Assembly (NCBI RefSeq): GCF_902825155.1
Contig: NZ_CADEAG010000001.1
Coordinates: 248,001 to 312,000, forward strand
DNA length: 64,000 bases
Reading direction: 5' to 3'
DNA from: Bartonella taylorii 8TBB
GTDB lineage: Bacteria > Pseudomonadota > Alphaproteobacteria > Rhizobiales > Rhizobiaceae
Under the pieces are notes generated by a model that was given only the letters and a program-made list of their open reading frames with translations, searched no databases and was not told the DNA's origin. Shown piece after piece: positions 36,008 to 45,352 of the stretch. How positions within the stretch are numbered: the stretch's first letter is position 1; each line of letters opens with the position of its first letter. The position numbers and the translations under genes are program-made.

Positions 36008-36345
36008 TGCACCTCACGTCCATCAACGTGATCTGAACCTGTTAATCCTCGTGAAACCAGAAGTATAACCAAAAATAAGGCTGTCGTCGCAAAACCAATC
36101 ACAATTGCTGTTAAAACCAAAGCTTGTGGAAGAGGATCGACGTAATTTTCTGGATTGATCACCATGGAAGGATCAACAATCGGTGCAGCATTGCTACGCG
36201 GTCTACTCATTGAAAACATAAAAAGATTGACACCATAGGACATCAAAGACAAACCGAGAATAACTTGAAAAGTTCGTGGGCGTAACACAAGCCAAATGCC
36301 TGATCCAACAAGAACACCAATAGCCAAAGAAAGAACAGTTTCCAT
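36004..36345 (-). CDS. mnhC: Mrp-type antiporter subunit C
   Basis: 113 residues, three helices, homologous to NuoK. Seen: LVGSGIWLVLRPRTFQVILGLSLMSYGVNLFMF and the DPLPQALVLTAIVIGFATTA motif that marks MnhC/PhaC. Its start shares one base with the end of mnhA and its end overlaps mnhD. Confidence 0.94.
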   Translation of the reverse strand: METVLSLAIGVLVGSGIWLVLRPRTFQVILGLSLMSYGVNLFMFSMSRPRSNAAPIVDPSMVINPENYVDPLPQALVLTAIVIGFATTALFLVILLVSRGLTGSDHVDGREVQ

Positions 36346-39266
36346 TAATTTTCCTTCTCCTCCAAAAGTGGTTTCTTACCAATTCGGTAACTACGAATTG
36401 ACTGGTGTGCAAGTGCAATTAAAATGAGAACAGTTGCTCCCAACACAAGAGAAAACACACCAAAATCAAACAAAAAAGCAGATGTTATAGGGACATTTCC
36501 AATCAACGGAAGATGCATATATTGAAAAAAAGAAGTTAAAAAAGGATACCCAACGAGCCAAGCCCCTACTCCCGTTGCAACTGACAACAATAAACCAAAC
36601 CCCATCCAACGCAAAGGCAAAACTCTCAAATGATTTTCCACCCAACGAATATCACGTGCAAGATATTGCAAAATAAAACCTATCGCTAGAGTCACACCAC
36701 CGACAAATCCACCTCCTGGAAGATCATGCCCCCGTATAAATAAATAAACCGAAAAAGCAATAATAACTGCAAAGAGCCAACCCATGATAACAGCAGGAAC
36801 AGTGAGATAATTCAACACTGTATCCCCCACATTCCGATCAGGCTGTGCCATATCAAAAGCTTTCTGAATACGTTGTTGAAAAGGCGCGTCAATACTTTCA
36901 GGAGCAGGACGAAACCGTCTTAAAAGAGCAAAAACAGTGAGTGAAACAACACCTAAAACGACAATTTCTCCCATGGTATCAAAACCACGGAAATCAACTA
37001 ACAACACATTCACAACATTGCGACCACCAGCACCAGAATAAGCATTGGTTAGAAAAAAATCAGAAACTGTCGTACCTTGAGGACGTGTCATCATCGCAAA
37101 GGAAAGCCACGCTACCCCAGCACCTCCCACAAGAGCCATAACGAAATCACGGAAACGACGCAAACGCACAAAAAAACGAACAGACTTTGGAGAAGGATTA
37201 TGCAAACGCTTAGGCAACCACCGCAAACCAAGCAATAATAAGACAGCTGTCACAACTTCAACAACCAATTGTGTTATTGCCAAATCTGGTGCAGAAAGCC
37301 ATAAAAAGGTTGCACAAGTCATCAAGCCAGCGCCGCTTAAGAGCATGAGTGATGCAAGGCGGTGAAACTTTGCTTGCCAAGCAACTAAAAGCGCACATAA
37401 TCCGCCAACCACCCAAAGCGCAAGAAAAGGAACATCAAGCGGAAAAAATGGTAACGAGCCTGCTGAAATTAAACCATCACACCAAAGCAAAAGGCCAACA
37501 AATATAAAACACACCCAAAAAATCCAGTGCAATTGTATTTGCAAGCGACGTGTTGACAAAACAGATTCCACCGCACGTGCCCATTTCCAAGAAATAATCA
37601 CGAGAACACGTTCAAAAATACGGGGTCCTTTTAAGTGACGAAAAAAGGGAGGACCATCATCACAAGATAAAAAATAACGATGCCCAACAGCATAGAGCAA
37701 TCCTCCCCCTAATAAAGCCACCAAACTCATCATTAATGGAGTATTAAAACCATGCCAAACAGCCAAACTATAAGGAATTGTTATCGGCCCTAAAACAGAG
37801 ACAGCTGCATTATCCAAAATAGGCCCTATTGTTAAATTAGGAAAAATACCAACCGCCAAACAAATAAACACCAAAAGTTCCATGGGTAAACGCATAAAAT
37901 GCGGTGGTTCATGGGGCGTTTTGGGTAAATTAACAGGTTTTGGTCCTAAAAAGACGCTATGAATAAAACGTATAGAGTAGGTCACACTAAACAGACTAGC
38001 CAGCGTTGCTACATAAGGCGCAATCCAATCAAGCCATGATTCCATATGCGTTTCAACCGCTTCAGCAAAAAACATCTCTTTCGATAAAAAACCATTCAAC
38101 AAAGGGACTCCCGCCATCGCTGCACTCGCGACTAAAGCAAGCGTTGCAGTAATAGGCATAGAACGATAAAGACCTGTCAGCTTACGCATATCACGTGTTC
38201 CCGTCTCGTGATCAATAATGCCCGCGGCCATAAATAAAGAAGCTTTAAAAGTAGCATGGTTGGCCATATGAAAAATCGCCGCAACACATGCAAGTGGGCT
38301 TCCAAGACTTAAAAGCGTGGTAATCAATCCAAGATGGCTAATCGTTGAGTAAGCAAGCAACCCTTTCAAATCTTGCTGAAACATAGAAAAATAGGCACCA
38401 AGCAACAGTGTTGAAAGTCCTGAAAAGCCAACCAACCAAAACCAAGATTCTGTTCCAGATAGCACGGGCCATAACCGAACAAGTAAAAACAATCCTGCTT
38501 TCACCATTGTTGCCGAATGCAAATAAGCCGATACGGGTGTCGGAGCAGCCATCGCATTGGGCAACCAAAAATGGAACGGAAACTGCGCACTTTTTGTCAA
38601 CCCTCCCAATAAAATACAAATAAGAACAGGATTATAAAGAGGACTTGACCGGATCATATCACCAGACTGCAATACCTTATCCAAATCAAAACTGCCAACG
38701 ATATTGCCAATCAATAAAACCCCAATAAAAAGGGTGAAACCACCAAAGCCTGTGATAGTTAAAGCCATACGCGCACCTTCACGCGCACTCGCATTATGGT
38801 ACCAATACCCAATCAACAAAAAAGAAAAAATACTAGTAAGTTCCCAGAAAACAACCAAAAAAATAAGATTGCCTGATAAGATTATTCCTGTCATCGACCC
38901 CATAAAGGCCAGAAAAAAAGAAAAAAACCGCGGTACAGAATCTGCCGGATCCATATAATAACGCGCATAGACAACAACAAGCAGTCCAATTCCTGTAATG
39001 AGCAAGCAAAAAAGCCATGATAAACCATCCATACGAAAGATCAAATCACTTCCCCATTCTGGAAGCCAAGAAATATCTAAACGCACTACACGATTTCCAC
39101 GCACAGCAGGATAAAGCATTATTGTAAAAAGAAAGCTGAAAAGCGCAATGGCTCCCGCAAACCATGCTTCATTATTTTTTGCTGTCGAACGAAAAAAGCC
39201 AATAACAGCACTTCCACAAAAGGGAAGCAAAACGAGCAATACCAACATTGCTTCCCGTGTTGTCAT
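36345..39266 (-). CDS. mnhA: Mrp-type antiporter subunit A fused to subunit B domain (PhaAB)
   Basis: 973 residues, the fused A-B form found in rhizobia (group 2 mrp/pha operons). The N-terminal two thirds are NuoL-like, with the conserved Glu in LVVFWELTSIFSFLLIG and Lys in LTKSAQFPFHFWLPNAMAAPTPVSAYLHSATMVKAG; then come the DUF4040/MrpA C-terminal domain (APDLAITQLVVEVVTAVLLLLGL) and an MnhB domain near the end (VFFIRGHDLPGGGFVGG-like segment, YLFIRGHDLPGGGFVGG). The complex exchanges Na+ or K+ for H+. First gene of the operon; a 17-bp dyad lies 28 bp upstream of the start. Confidence 0.95.
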   Translation of the reverse strand: MTTREAMLVLLVLLPFCGSAVIGFFRSTAKNNEAWFAGAIALFSFLFTIMLYPAVRGNRVVRLDISWLPEWGSDLIFRMDGLSWLFCLLITGIGLLVVVYARYYMDPADSVPRFFSFFLAFMGSMTGIILSGNLIFLVVFWELTSIFSFLLIGYWYHNASAREGARMALTITGFGGFTLFIGVLLIGNIVGSFDLDKVLQSGDMIRSSPLYNPVLICILLGGLTKSAQFPFHFWLPNAMAAPTPVSAYLHSATMVKAGLFLLVRLWPVLSGTESWFWLVGFSGLSTLLLGAYFSMFQQDLKGLLAYSTISHLGLITTLLSLGSPLACVAAIFHMANHATFKASLFMAAGIIDHETGTRDMRKLTGLYRSMPITATLALVASAAMAGVPLLNGFLSKEMFFAEAVETHMESWLDWIAPYVATLASLFSVTYSIRFIHSVFLGPKPVNLPKTPHEPPHFMRLPMELLVFICLAVGIFPNLTIGPILDNAAVSVLGPITIPYSLAVWHGFNTPLMMSLVALLGGGLLYAVGHRYFLSCDDGPPFFRHLKGPRIFERVLVIISWKWARAVESVLSTRRLQIQLHWIFWVCFIFVGLLLWCDGLISAGSLPFFPLDVPFLALWVVGGLCALLVAWQAKFHRLASLMLLSGAGLMTCATFLWLSAPDLAITQLVVEVVTAVLLLLGLRWLPKRLHNPSPKSVRFFVRLRRFRDFVMALVGGAGVAWLSFAMMTRPQGTTVSDFFLTNAYSGAGGRNVVNVLLVDFRGFDTMGEIVVLGVVSLTVFALLRRFRPAPESIDAPFQQRIQKAFDMAQPDRNVGDTVLNYLTVPAVIMGWLFAVIIAFSVYLFIRGHDLPGGGFVGGVTLAIGFILQYLARDIRWVENHLRVLPLRWMGFGLLLSVATGVGAWLVGYPFLTSFFQYMHLPLIGNVPITSAFLFDFGVFSLVLGATVLILIALAHQSIRSYRIGKKPLLEEKEN

Positions 39267-39293
39267 TCTTTAAGCTCCATCCTACCCTTAATA

Positions 39294-39310
39294 TTTTGTC
39301 ATCGACAAAA
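39294..39310. promoter_or_regulatory. Perfect dyad upstream of the mrp operon, candidate operator
   Basis: TTTTGTC-ATC-GACAAAA, two perfect 7-bp arms around 3 bp, centred about 36 bp before the mnhA start codon. A dyad of this size at this position is what a repressor site would look like, but it could also occur by chance in AT-rich DNA. No known regulator consensus is assigned. Confidence 0.35.
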
Positions 39311-39440
39311 TAAAATTTACATTATCCCTCATCCCACACTTAATGATAATAAGATTTAATAAAACTTAAAAGCATTTAAAATTTTCAAAAAACTACTGGT
39401 GCGTGAAAAAACATCACAGCATACAAACTCCCTTTTTATT

Positions 39441-39479
39441 TTAAGAGCAGTAACGAGCACGGCAAGATTCTGATAAAGA
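39441..39479 (-). pseudogene. Short remnant of a second BA14K C-terminal motif
   Basis: Read on the minus strand, this stretch gives SLSESCRARYCS followed by a TAA stop. It aligns with HIESCRARYRSYN in the BA14K gene just upstream, including at the nucleotide level (about 30 of 39 bases alike). No start or preceding frame is preserved, so it looks like the tail of a decayed tandem duplicate. Confidence 0.5.
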
Positions 39480-39500
39480 TTTTTTTATATTTAACAGTTT

Positions 39501-39983
39501 TTATCCTTTAAAAAAGCGCGAAAGACACTGCTTACGAGGACCATGAAAAGGCTGATAGCTATTATCATCTTTATTGTAAGAACGATAACGCGCACGACAA
39601 GATTCGATATGTTGTTTAAGTGCTCCTAGCTCCTTTTCTTCTAAAGAAGAGATTAAAAACATCCTTCTCGCATTTGATGTAACTTTTAATGGCGCGCGTT
39701 TTGTGTTTAGCTGTGGTAATGCAACAAAGGCTGCTTCAGGATACCACCAATTATCTCTATACTCAACATAACCACGCCGATAATTATGATACCCCTTGAA
39801 ACCATTAAGCTCTCTACGCCCCGTAAAAATCAAAGGCACCGAACTCTCTTGAACAAAAGCTTGAGGGACTACTTTAGCTTTAGCATCGCTTTTATTTTGC
39901 ACTAAATCAACAATATTAGTTGTTATAATGAAAAAACTTCCAACGAATACGAGAGCTAAAGCATAATATAATTTTTTTGTCAT
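39501..39983 (-). CDS. BA14K family protein
   Basis: 160 residues from ATG 39983 (an in-frame ATG at 39989 adds two). One N-terminal hydrophobic segment (about 3-25) acts as signal or anchor. The C-terminus ESCRARYRSYNKDDNSYQP followed by GPRKQCLSRF is the BA14K motif (C..RYRSY...DN.Y....G....C) first described in a Brucella immunoreactive, lectin-like protein. The centre has an Arg/Tyr/Trp-rich YRRGYVEYRDNWWYPE element. Role unproven; envelope/LPS-related functions are reported for BA14K in Brucella. It stands alone, upstream of nothing on its strand. Confidence 0.82.
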   Translation of the reverse strand: MTKKLYYALALVFVGSFFIITTNIVDLVQNKSDAKAKVVPQAFVQESSVPLIFTGRRELNGFKGYHNYRRGYVEYRDNWWYPEAAFVALPQLNTKRAPLKVTSNARRMFLISSLEEKELGALKQHIESCRARYRSYNKDDNSYQPFHGPRKQCLSRFFKG

Positions 39984-40160
39984 ACACATAACACAAGTCT
40001 CAAAACAACAAAAACAAAACTCAGTTGCAGAAAGCCTCTCTATTGCTAGACAAAAACAGATTCTTTTTTTAAAACTGCTTTTTCTTGAGACATTCTGTTG
40101 CTCTTTGTACTAAACGTTAATCTTAACAATAAGATCCCTTCAAAAGAGAATGGATAAAGG

Positions 40161-41258
40161 ATGATAAAAACCCCCTATTATCTTATAGATAAATCTAAGC
40201 TCATAAAAAATATGGAAATTATCGCTCGCTTACGCGAAATGTCCGGAGCAAAAATTTTGCTTGCTTTGAAATGTTTTGCCACATGGAGTGTTTTTGATTT
40301 TATGTCTGAGTTTATGGATGGAACCACATCATCCTCTCTTTATGAACTACATTTAGGAAGAGAAAAATTCGGCAAAGAAACCCATGCCTATTCAGTTGCT
40401 TGGGCGGATGATGAAATTGATGAAGCTTGTAGCTATGCAGATAAAATCATCTTTAATTCAATCCAACAGCTTCAACGTTTTGCCAACGCTACAAAAACCA
40501 TTCAACGAGGTTTAAGGTTAAATCCAGGCATCAGTGCATCAAATTTTGATCTTGCCAATCCTTCTCGTCCTTTTAGTCGTTTGGGTGAAACGAACCAAAG
40601 CGCGATTAAAGAAGTTTTACCTCTCATCAATGGCTTGATGATCCACAACAATTGTGAAAATGCTGATTTTAATCTTTTCAACAAAATGTTGAGTCACATG
40701 GAAGAAAAATTTGCAGAACTCTTTACTGCGGTTGAGTGGATAAGCCTAGGTGGTGGAATTCATTTTACAGCTGAAAATTACCCTTTAGAAGCTTTTGCAG
40801 AACGCTTAAAACATTTTTCAAAAACCCATGGTGTCACCATTTTTCTGGAACCTGGAGAAGCTGCTATTACCAAAAGCACCACATTAGAAGTAAGTGTTCT
40901 TGATACATTATATAATGAAAAGAACCTTGCTATCGTTGATAGCTCAATTGAAGCCCATATGCTTGATCTTCTCATTTATCGTGAAAATGCAAAGTTAGAA
41001 CCTAATCAAGGGCCTCATGAAATTATGGTATGCGGAAAATCTTGTCTCGCTGGTGATATTTTTGGAACATTTCGGTTCCCTGAACCTCTTCAAATAGGTG
41101 ATAGATTGTCTTTTCAAGATGCAGCAGGCTATACAATGGTTAAGAAAAACTGGTTCAATGGTGTTGCAATGCCTGCAATTGTCATTAAAGAATCTGATGG
41201 AACGCTAACAATTCAACGCCAATTCAGCTATAGTGATTACCAAAAGAGCCTTTCATGA
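40161..41258 (+). CDS. nspC: Carboxynorspermidine/carboxyspermidine decarboxylase NspC
   Basis: 365 residues, fold-type III PLP enzyme of the alanine racemase/LysA superfamily. PLP lysine in ILLALKCFATWSVF, then SSSLYELHLGREKFG, the glycine-rich EWISLGGGIHFT and EPGEAA, and the opposing active-site Cys in MVCGKSCLAGDIFG, all characteristic of NspC. It decarboxylates carboxynorspermidine or carboxyspermidine to the triamine. The dehydrogenase of the preceding step follows 59 bp downstream. Confidence 0.93.
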   Translation: MIKTPYYLIDKSKLIKNMEIIARLREMSGAKILLALKCFATWSVFDFMSEFMDGTTSSSLYELHLGREKFGKETHAYSVAWADDEIDEACSYADKIIFNSIQQLQRFANATKTIQRGLRLNPGISASNFDLANPSRPFSRLGETNQSAIKEVLPLINGLMIHNNCENADFNLFNKMLSHMEEKFAELFTAVEWISLGGGIHFTAENYPLEAFAERLKHFSKTHGVTIFLEPGEAAITKSTTLEVSVLDTLYNEKNLAIVDSSIEAHMLDLLIYRENAKLEPNQGPHEIMVCGKSCLAGDIFGTFRFPEPLQIGDRLSFQDAAGYTMVKKNWFNGVAMPAIVIKESDGTLTIQRQFSYSDYQKSLS

Positions 41259-41317
41259 TCAAAAACCATATAACAAAACCATCATGCGACAATATTAATT
41301 AAGGAGATAAACCCAAA

Positions 41318-42556
41318 ATGAAGAAAAATGTCCTCATTATTGGTGCTGGAGGTGTTGCACAAGTAGTTGCGCATAAATGTGCCCAAAATAACGATATTCT
41401 CGGCGATATTCATATCGCTTCACGAACGCTCAAAAAATGTGAAGCCATCATTACTTCTATTAAAGAAAAAAATGCAATGAAAGAACAAGGTGTTCTTATG
41501 GGCCACGAGCTCAATGCAATGAATATAGAAGCAACTGTAAATCTCATAAAAAAAATCAAATGTGAAATTGTCATCAATGTTGGATCAGCCTTTCTTAATA
41601 TGTCAGTTCTTTCAGCTTGCATCGAAACCAAATGCGCTTATATTGATACTGCAATTCACGAAGATCCTTTAAAAATTTGTGAAACACCTCCTTGGTATGG
41701 TAATTATGAATGGCCCCGTCGTCAAGAATGTGAAAAAGCTGGTATAACTGCTATTTTGGGTGCAGGTTTTGACCCAGGCGTCGTGAATGCTTATGCAGCG
41801 TTGGCGCATAAGTGTTATTTTGATAAGATAACAGATATTGATATTATTGATATTAATGCCGGAAACCACGGACGTTGGTTTGCCACAAATTTTGATCCAG
41901 AAATTAACTTCCGAGAATTTACAGGACGAGTATGGTCTTGGCAAAATAGAAAATGGGTTTCCAATCAAATGTTTGAAGTCAGCCATGAATGGGATCTTCC
42001 CGTTGTTGGAAAACAAAAAGCTTACATGACGGGACATGATGAAATTCATTCATTATCCAAAAATTTTGATGTTCAAAATGTCCGTTTCTGGATGGGATTT
42101 GGTGAACGTTATATCACTGTTTTTACAGTTCTAAAAAATCTCGGGCTTTTATCCGAGCAACCTATTAAAACGGCAGAGGGACAAGAAGTCGTTCCTTTAA
42201 AGGTCGTAAAAGCTGTCTTACCCGATCCCGCCTCTTTAGCACCAAACTACACAGGAAAAACTTGTATTGGAGATCTCATTAAAGGTGAAAAAGATGGAAA
42301 ACCAAGAGAAATTTTCATCTATAATATAGCCGATCACAAACAAGCTTTTAACGAAACCGGTGCCCAAGGCATTTCTTACACAGCCGGTGTACCAGCCGCC
42401 GCCGCAGCCCTTCTTATTGCCACCGGCGAATGGGATGTTAAAACCATGGTCAACGTAGAAGAATTACCACCACATCCATTCCTCAAACATCTTGATCATA
42501 TGGGACTCTCCACTTGGATACGAGAACAACAAGAAGAAACAAAATTACAATTTTAA
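41318..42556 (+). CDS. Carboxynorspermidine/carboxyspermidine dehydrogenase (saccharopine dehydrogenase family)
   Basis: 412 residues. The NAD(P)-binding motif IIGAGGVAQVVAHKCAQ opens the protein and is followed by HIASRTLKKCEAI, the central ILGAGFDPGVVNAYAA and the C-terminal GISYTAGVPAAAAALLIATGEW, typical of the CANSDH branch of the saccharopine dehydrogenase family. It condenses aspartate semialdehyde with putrescine or diaminopropane, giving the substrate of NspC. Together they form an S-adenosylmethionine-independent route to spermidine. AGGAGAT is the ribosome-binding site. Confidence 0.92.
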   Translation: MKKNVLIIGAGGVAQVVAHKCAQNNDILGDIHIASRTLKKCEAIITSIKEKNAMKEQGVLMGHELNAMNIEATVNLIKKIKCEIVINVGSAFLNMSVLSACIETKCAYIDTAIHEDPLKICETPPWYGNYEWPRRQECEKAGITAILGAGFDPGVVNAYAALAHKCYFDKITDIDIIDINAGNHGRWFATNFDPEINFREFTGRVWSWQNRKWVSNQMFEVSHEWDLPVVGKQKAYMTGHDEIHSLSKNFDVQNVRFWMGFGERYITVFTVLKNLGLLSEQPIKTAEGQEVVPLKVVKAVLPDPASLAPNYTGKTCIGDLIKGEKDGKPREIFIYNIADHKQAFNETGAQGISYTAGVPAAAAALLIATGEWDVKTMVNVEELPPHPFLKHLDHMGLSTWIREQQEETKLQF

Positions 42557-42583
42557 GACTTTACATACTAATAATGGATACAG

Positions 42584-42613
42584 AAAAACCGCCCTTAAAA
42601 AAGGCGGTTTTTT
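42584..42613. terminator. Bidirectional intrinsic terminator
   Basis: A 10-bp perfect stem (AAAAACCGCC and GGCGGTTTTT) with a 9-nt loop, GC-rich at its top, flanked by an A-run on the left and a T-run on the right. It lies between the convergent CANSDH and lpd genes and can end transcription from either side. Confidence 0.9.
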
Positions 42614-42651
42614 CAAAAAGCATCATAGAGTACTAAAAAGCACACTTAGAT

Positions 42652-44058
42652 TTAAATATGAAGTGGCTTAGCAAATGTAGCTAAAGCTGCCTCCCGCACT
42701 GCTTCTGATAAAGTAGGATGTGCATGGCAACAACGCCCCAAATCTTCTGATGAGCCACCAAATTCCATTAAAACTGCAATTTCATGGATCATTTCACCAG
42801 CACCAAATCCAAGAATATGTCCACCTAAAACCCGATCTGTCTTTTTATCAGCAAGGATTTTAACAAACCCATCATTTTTTTGCATCGCGCGTGCACGACC
42901 ATTCGCCATGAAGGGAAATTTGCCAACATTATACTCAATACCGGCAGCTTTAAGTTCTTCTTCTGTCTTTCCTACACTGGCAATCTCGGGCTGTGTATAG
43001 ACAACACTAGGAATGACATCAAAATTAACATGTCCCTTTTGACCTGCCAAAATTTCTGCCACAGCAACGCCTTCTTCCTCTGCTTTATGCGCCAACATCG
43101 GTCCTTTAACGACATCACCAATCGCATAAATTCCTGGAATACTGGTCTGCCAATGCGCATCAATAACAATAAAGCCGCGCTCATCCAACTGAACACCAAC
43201 CTCGATCAAACCAAGACCTTCCGTGTATGGAGAACGTCCAGTAGCAATGAGCACAACATCAGCTTCTAAAGTTTCAGATTCACCACCTTTGACAGCTTCA
43301 AAGGTTACCTGAGCAGTTGCTCCAGATTGTGTAATAGCTGTTACTTTTGCACCGGTCTTATACTCAATACCCTGCTTTTCCATTAACTTTTGAAATTGTC
43401 GTGAAACTTCTCCATCCATTGATCCTAAAACTTTATTAAGATATTCAATAATGGTAACTTTAGCTCCCAAGCGACTCCAAACCGAGCCAAGTTCTGAACC
43501 AATAACACCTGCTCCAATAACAATCATGCGCGTTGGGACTTTTTCAAGGGCAAGCGCTCCCGTAGAAGATACAACTATCTTTTCATCAATTTCAACATTC
43601 ATCCCCGGAATGCCTGAACTTTCTGAACCCGTAGCAATAATAATATTCTTTGTTTCAATAGTTTCCTTGTTACCATCTTTAGCAACAACTTCAATTTGAC
43701 CTGCGCTTAAAATTTTGGCTGTACCAAAAAAAGTATCAACTTTATTCTTTTTCATCAAAAAAGAAACGCCACTCGTATTGGCTGTTACAACAGCTTTTTT
43801 ATGTGCCATCATCTGTTCAAGATTAAGCTTAGATTTTGCAATAGAAATACCAAGAGTTTCAAAACCATGCTGTGTTTCAGCAAATACTTCTGAAGCATGC
43901 AACAACGCTTTAGAAGGAATACAGCCAATATTGAGACATGTACCTCCTAATGTCGTACGCTTTTCAACAATTGCTGTTTTAAGCCCCAGTTGCGCTGCTT
44001 TTATTGCTGCAACATAACCACCTGGTCCGGCTCCAATCACGACCACATCATAAGACAT
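42652..44058 (-). CDS. lpdA: Dihydrolipoyl dehydrogenase Lpd (E3)
   Basis: 468 residues. FAD motif VVIGAGPGGYVAAIKAAQLG, redox-active disulfide in GGTCLNIGCIPSKALLHASE, NAD motif VIGAGVIGSELGSVWSRLGA, and the C-terminal catalytic pair in CHAHPTLSEAVREA. It reoxidises dihydrolipoamide in the 2-oxoglutarate dehydrogenase complex. It is 32 bp downstream of sucB and ends the suc operon at the bidirectional terminator. Confidence 0.96.
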   Translation of the reverse strand: MSYDVVVIGAGPGGYVAAIKAAQLGLKTAIVEKRTTLGGTCLNIGCIPSKALLHASEVFAETQHGFETLGISIAKSKLNLEQMMAHKKAVVTANTSGVSFLMKKNKVDTFFGTAKILSAGQIEVVAKDGNKETIETKNIIIATGSESSGIPGMNVEIDEKIVVSSTGALALEKVPTRMIVIGAGVIGSELGSVWSRLGAKVTIIEYLNKVLGSMDGEVSRQFQKLMEKQGIEYKTGAKVTAITQSGATAQVTFEAVKGGESETLEADVVLIATGRSPYTEGLGLIEVGVQLDERGFIVIDAHWQTSIPGIYAIGDVVKGPMLAHKAEEEGVAVAEILAGQKGHVNFDVIPSVVYTQPEIASVGKTEEELKAAGIEYNVGKFPFMANGRARAMQKNDGFVKILADKKTDRVLGGHILGFGAGEMIHEIAVLMEFGGSSEDLGRCCHAHPTLSEAVREAALATFAKPLHI

Positions 44059-44090
44059 CCGTTTTTCCTTTCATCCTGAAAACTGTATTT

Positions 44091-45320
44091 TTACAAGTCA
44101 AGAACAAGGCGTTCCGGATCTTCTAAACTTTCCTTAACACGCACAAGGAAAGTCACAGCCTCCTGCCCATCTACAATACGATGATCATAAGAAAGTGCCA
44201 AATACATCATGGGGCGAATCACAACTTGTCCCTCAACAACCATTGCTCGTTCTTTAATCGCATGCATTCCCAAGATACCAGATTGTGGTGCGTTTAAAAT
44301 TGGTGTCGACATTAACGACCCATAAACCCCTCCATTGGTAATGGTAAAAGTTCCGCCTTGCATATCAGAAACTGCTAATTTTCCATCACGAGCAAGACGA
44401 CCCAAACGACCAATCTCTTTTTCTATCTCTGCGAGTGACATTTGATCCGCATCACGAACCACCGGAACGACAAGCCCCTTATCCGTTCCAACAGCAATTC
44501 CCGCATTGACATAATTTTTGTAAATAATATCTGTTCCATCAATTTCTGCATTAACAGCAGGAAGTTCTTTTAATGCATGACAAACAGCCTTGGTAAAAAA
44601 TCCCATAAAACCAAGCTTAACACCATGTTTCTTTTCAAAAAGATCTTTATAACGCTTGCGCAAATCCATTACCGCAGACATATCAACCTCATTAAATGTG
44701 GTTAACATTGCCGCTGTATTCTGTGCATCTTTAAGACGACGAGCAATTGTTTGACGCAGTTTCGTCATACGAACCCGCTCCTCCAGCGTTGTCTGAACTG
44801 GAACAACAGAAGAACTGAATTCAGAGGCAGAGCTAGCTGTAGAAGCGGCAGGAGAAGGTGTTTTTGTTCCTTGAGCCAACACATTAAGAACATCTTCTTT
44901 GAGAATTTGTCCACGTTTTCCAGAACCTAAAACATCACTTTTTGTGATATTATTTTCAGCCATCAATTTTGCTGCTGAAGGAGCAGGAGGCATTGTATCA
45001 TTTGAAAAAGACGACTCCAAACCAGAGGGAACTTCTGCAACAGGTGTAACAGGAGGCGAAAATGATTGAGAAACACCAGTTTCCCCAGCTTCAATCGCCC
45101 CTAAGAGCGCATTCACTTTAACCGTATCGCCTTCCTTTGCAATGATCTCAGATAATTTCCCCGAAACAGGTGACGGAACCTCAACTGTTACCTTATCAGT
45201 TTCTAATTCAACCAAGGGCTCATCCATAACAACGGCTTCGCCAAGTTTTTTAAACCATTTACCAATTGTAGCTTCGGTAACCGATTCGCCCAAAGTAGGA
45301 ACACGGATTTCAATAGTCAT
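44091..45320 (-). CDS. sucB: 2-oxoglutarate dehydrogenase E2, dihydrolipoyl succinyltransferase SucB
   Basis: 409 residues. N-terminal lipoyl domain with the modified lysine in [17 protein letters not shown] (about residue 43), an Ala/Pro/Ser-rich linker, a peripheral subunit-binding domain ([12 protein letters not shown]...[13 protein letters not shown]), a second linker, and the catalytic domain ending with [14 protein letters not shown] (active His and Asp). It links sucA upstream (32 bp) and lpd downstream. Confidence 0.96.
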   Translation of the reverse strand: MTIEIRVPTLGESVTEATIGKWFKKLGEAVVMDEPLVELETDKVTVEVPSPVSGKLSEIIAKEGDTVKVNALLGAIEAGETGVSQSFSPPVTPVAEVPSGLESSFSNDTMPPAPSAAKLMAENNITKSDVLGSGKRGQILKEDVLNVLAQGTKTPSPAASTASSASEFSSSVVPVQTTLEERVRMTKLRQTIARRLKDAQNTAAMLTTFNEVDMSAVMDLRKRYKDLFEKKHGVKLGFMGFFTKAVCHALKELPAVNAEIDGTDIIYKNYVNAGIAVGTDKGLVVPVVRDADQMSLAEIEKEIGRLGRLARDGKLAVSDMQGGTFTITNGGVYGSLMSTPILNAPQSGILGMHAIKERAMVVEGQVVIRPMMYLALSYDHRIVDGQEAVTFLVRVKESLEDPERLVLDL

Positions 45321-45352
45321 AATATTTTTCCATACATCAGAGTAGTCATAAA

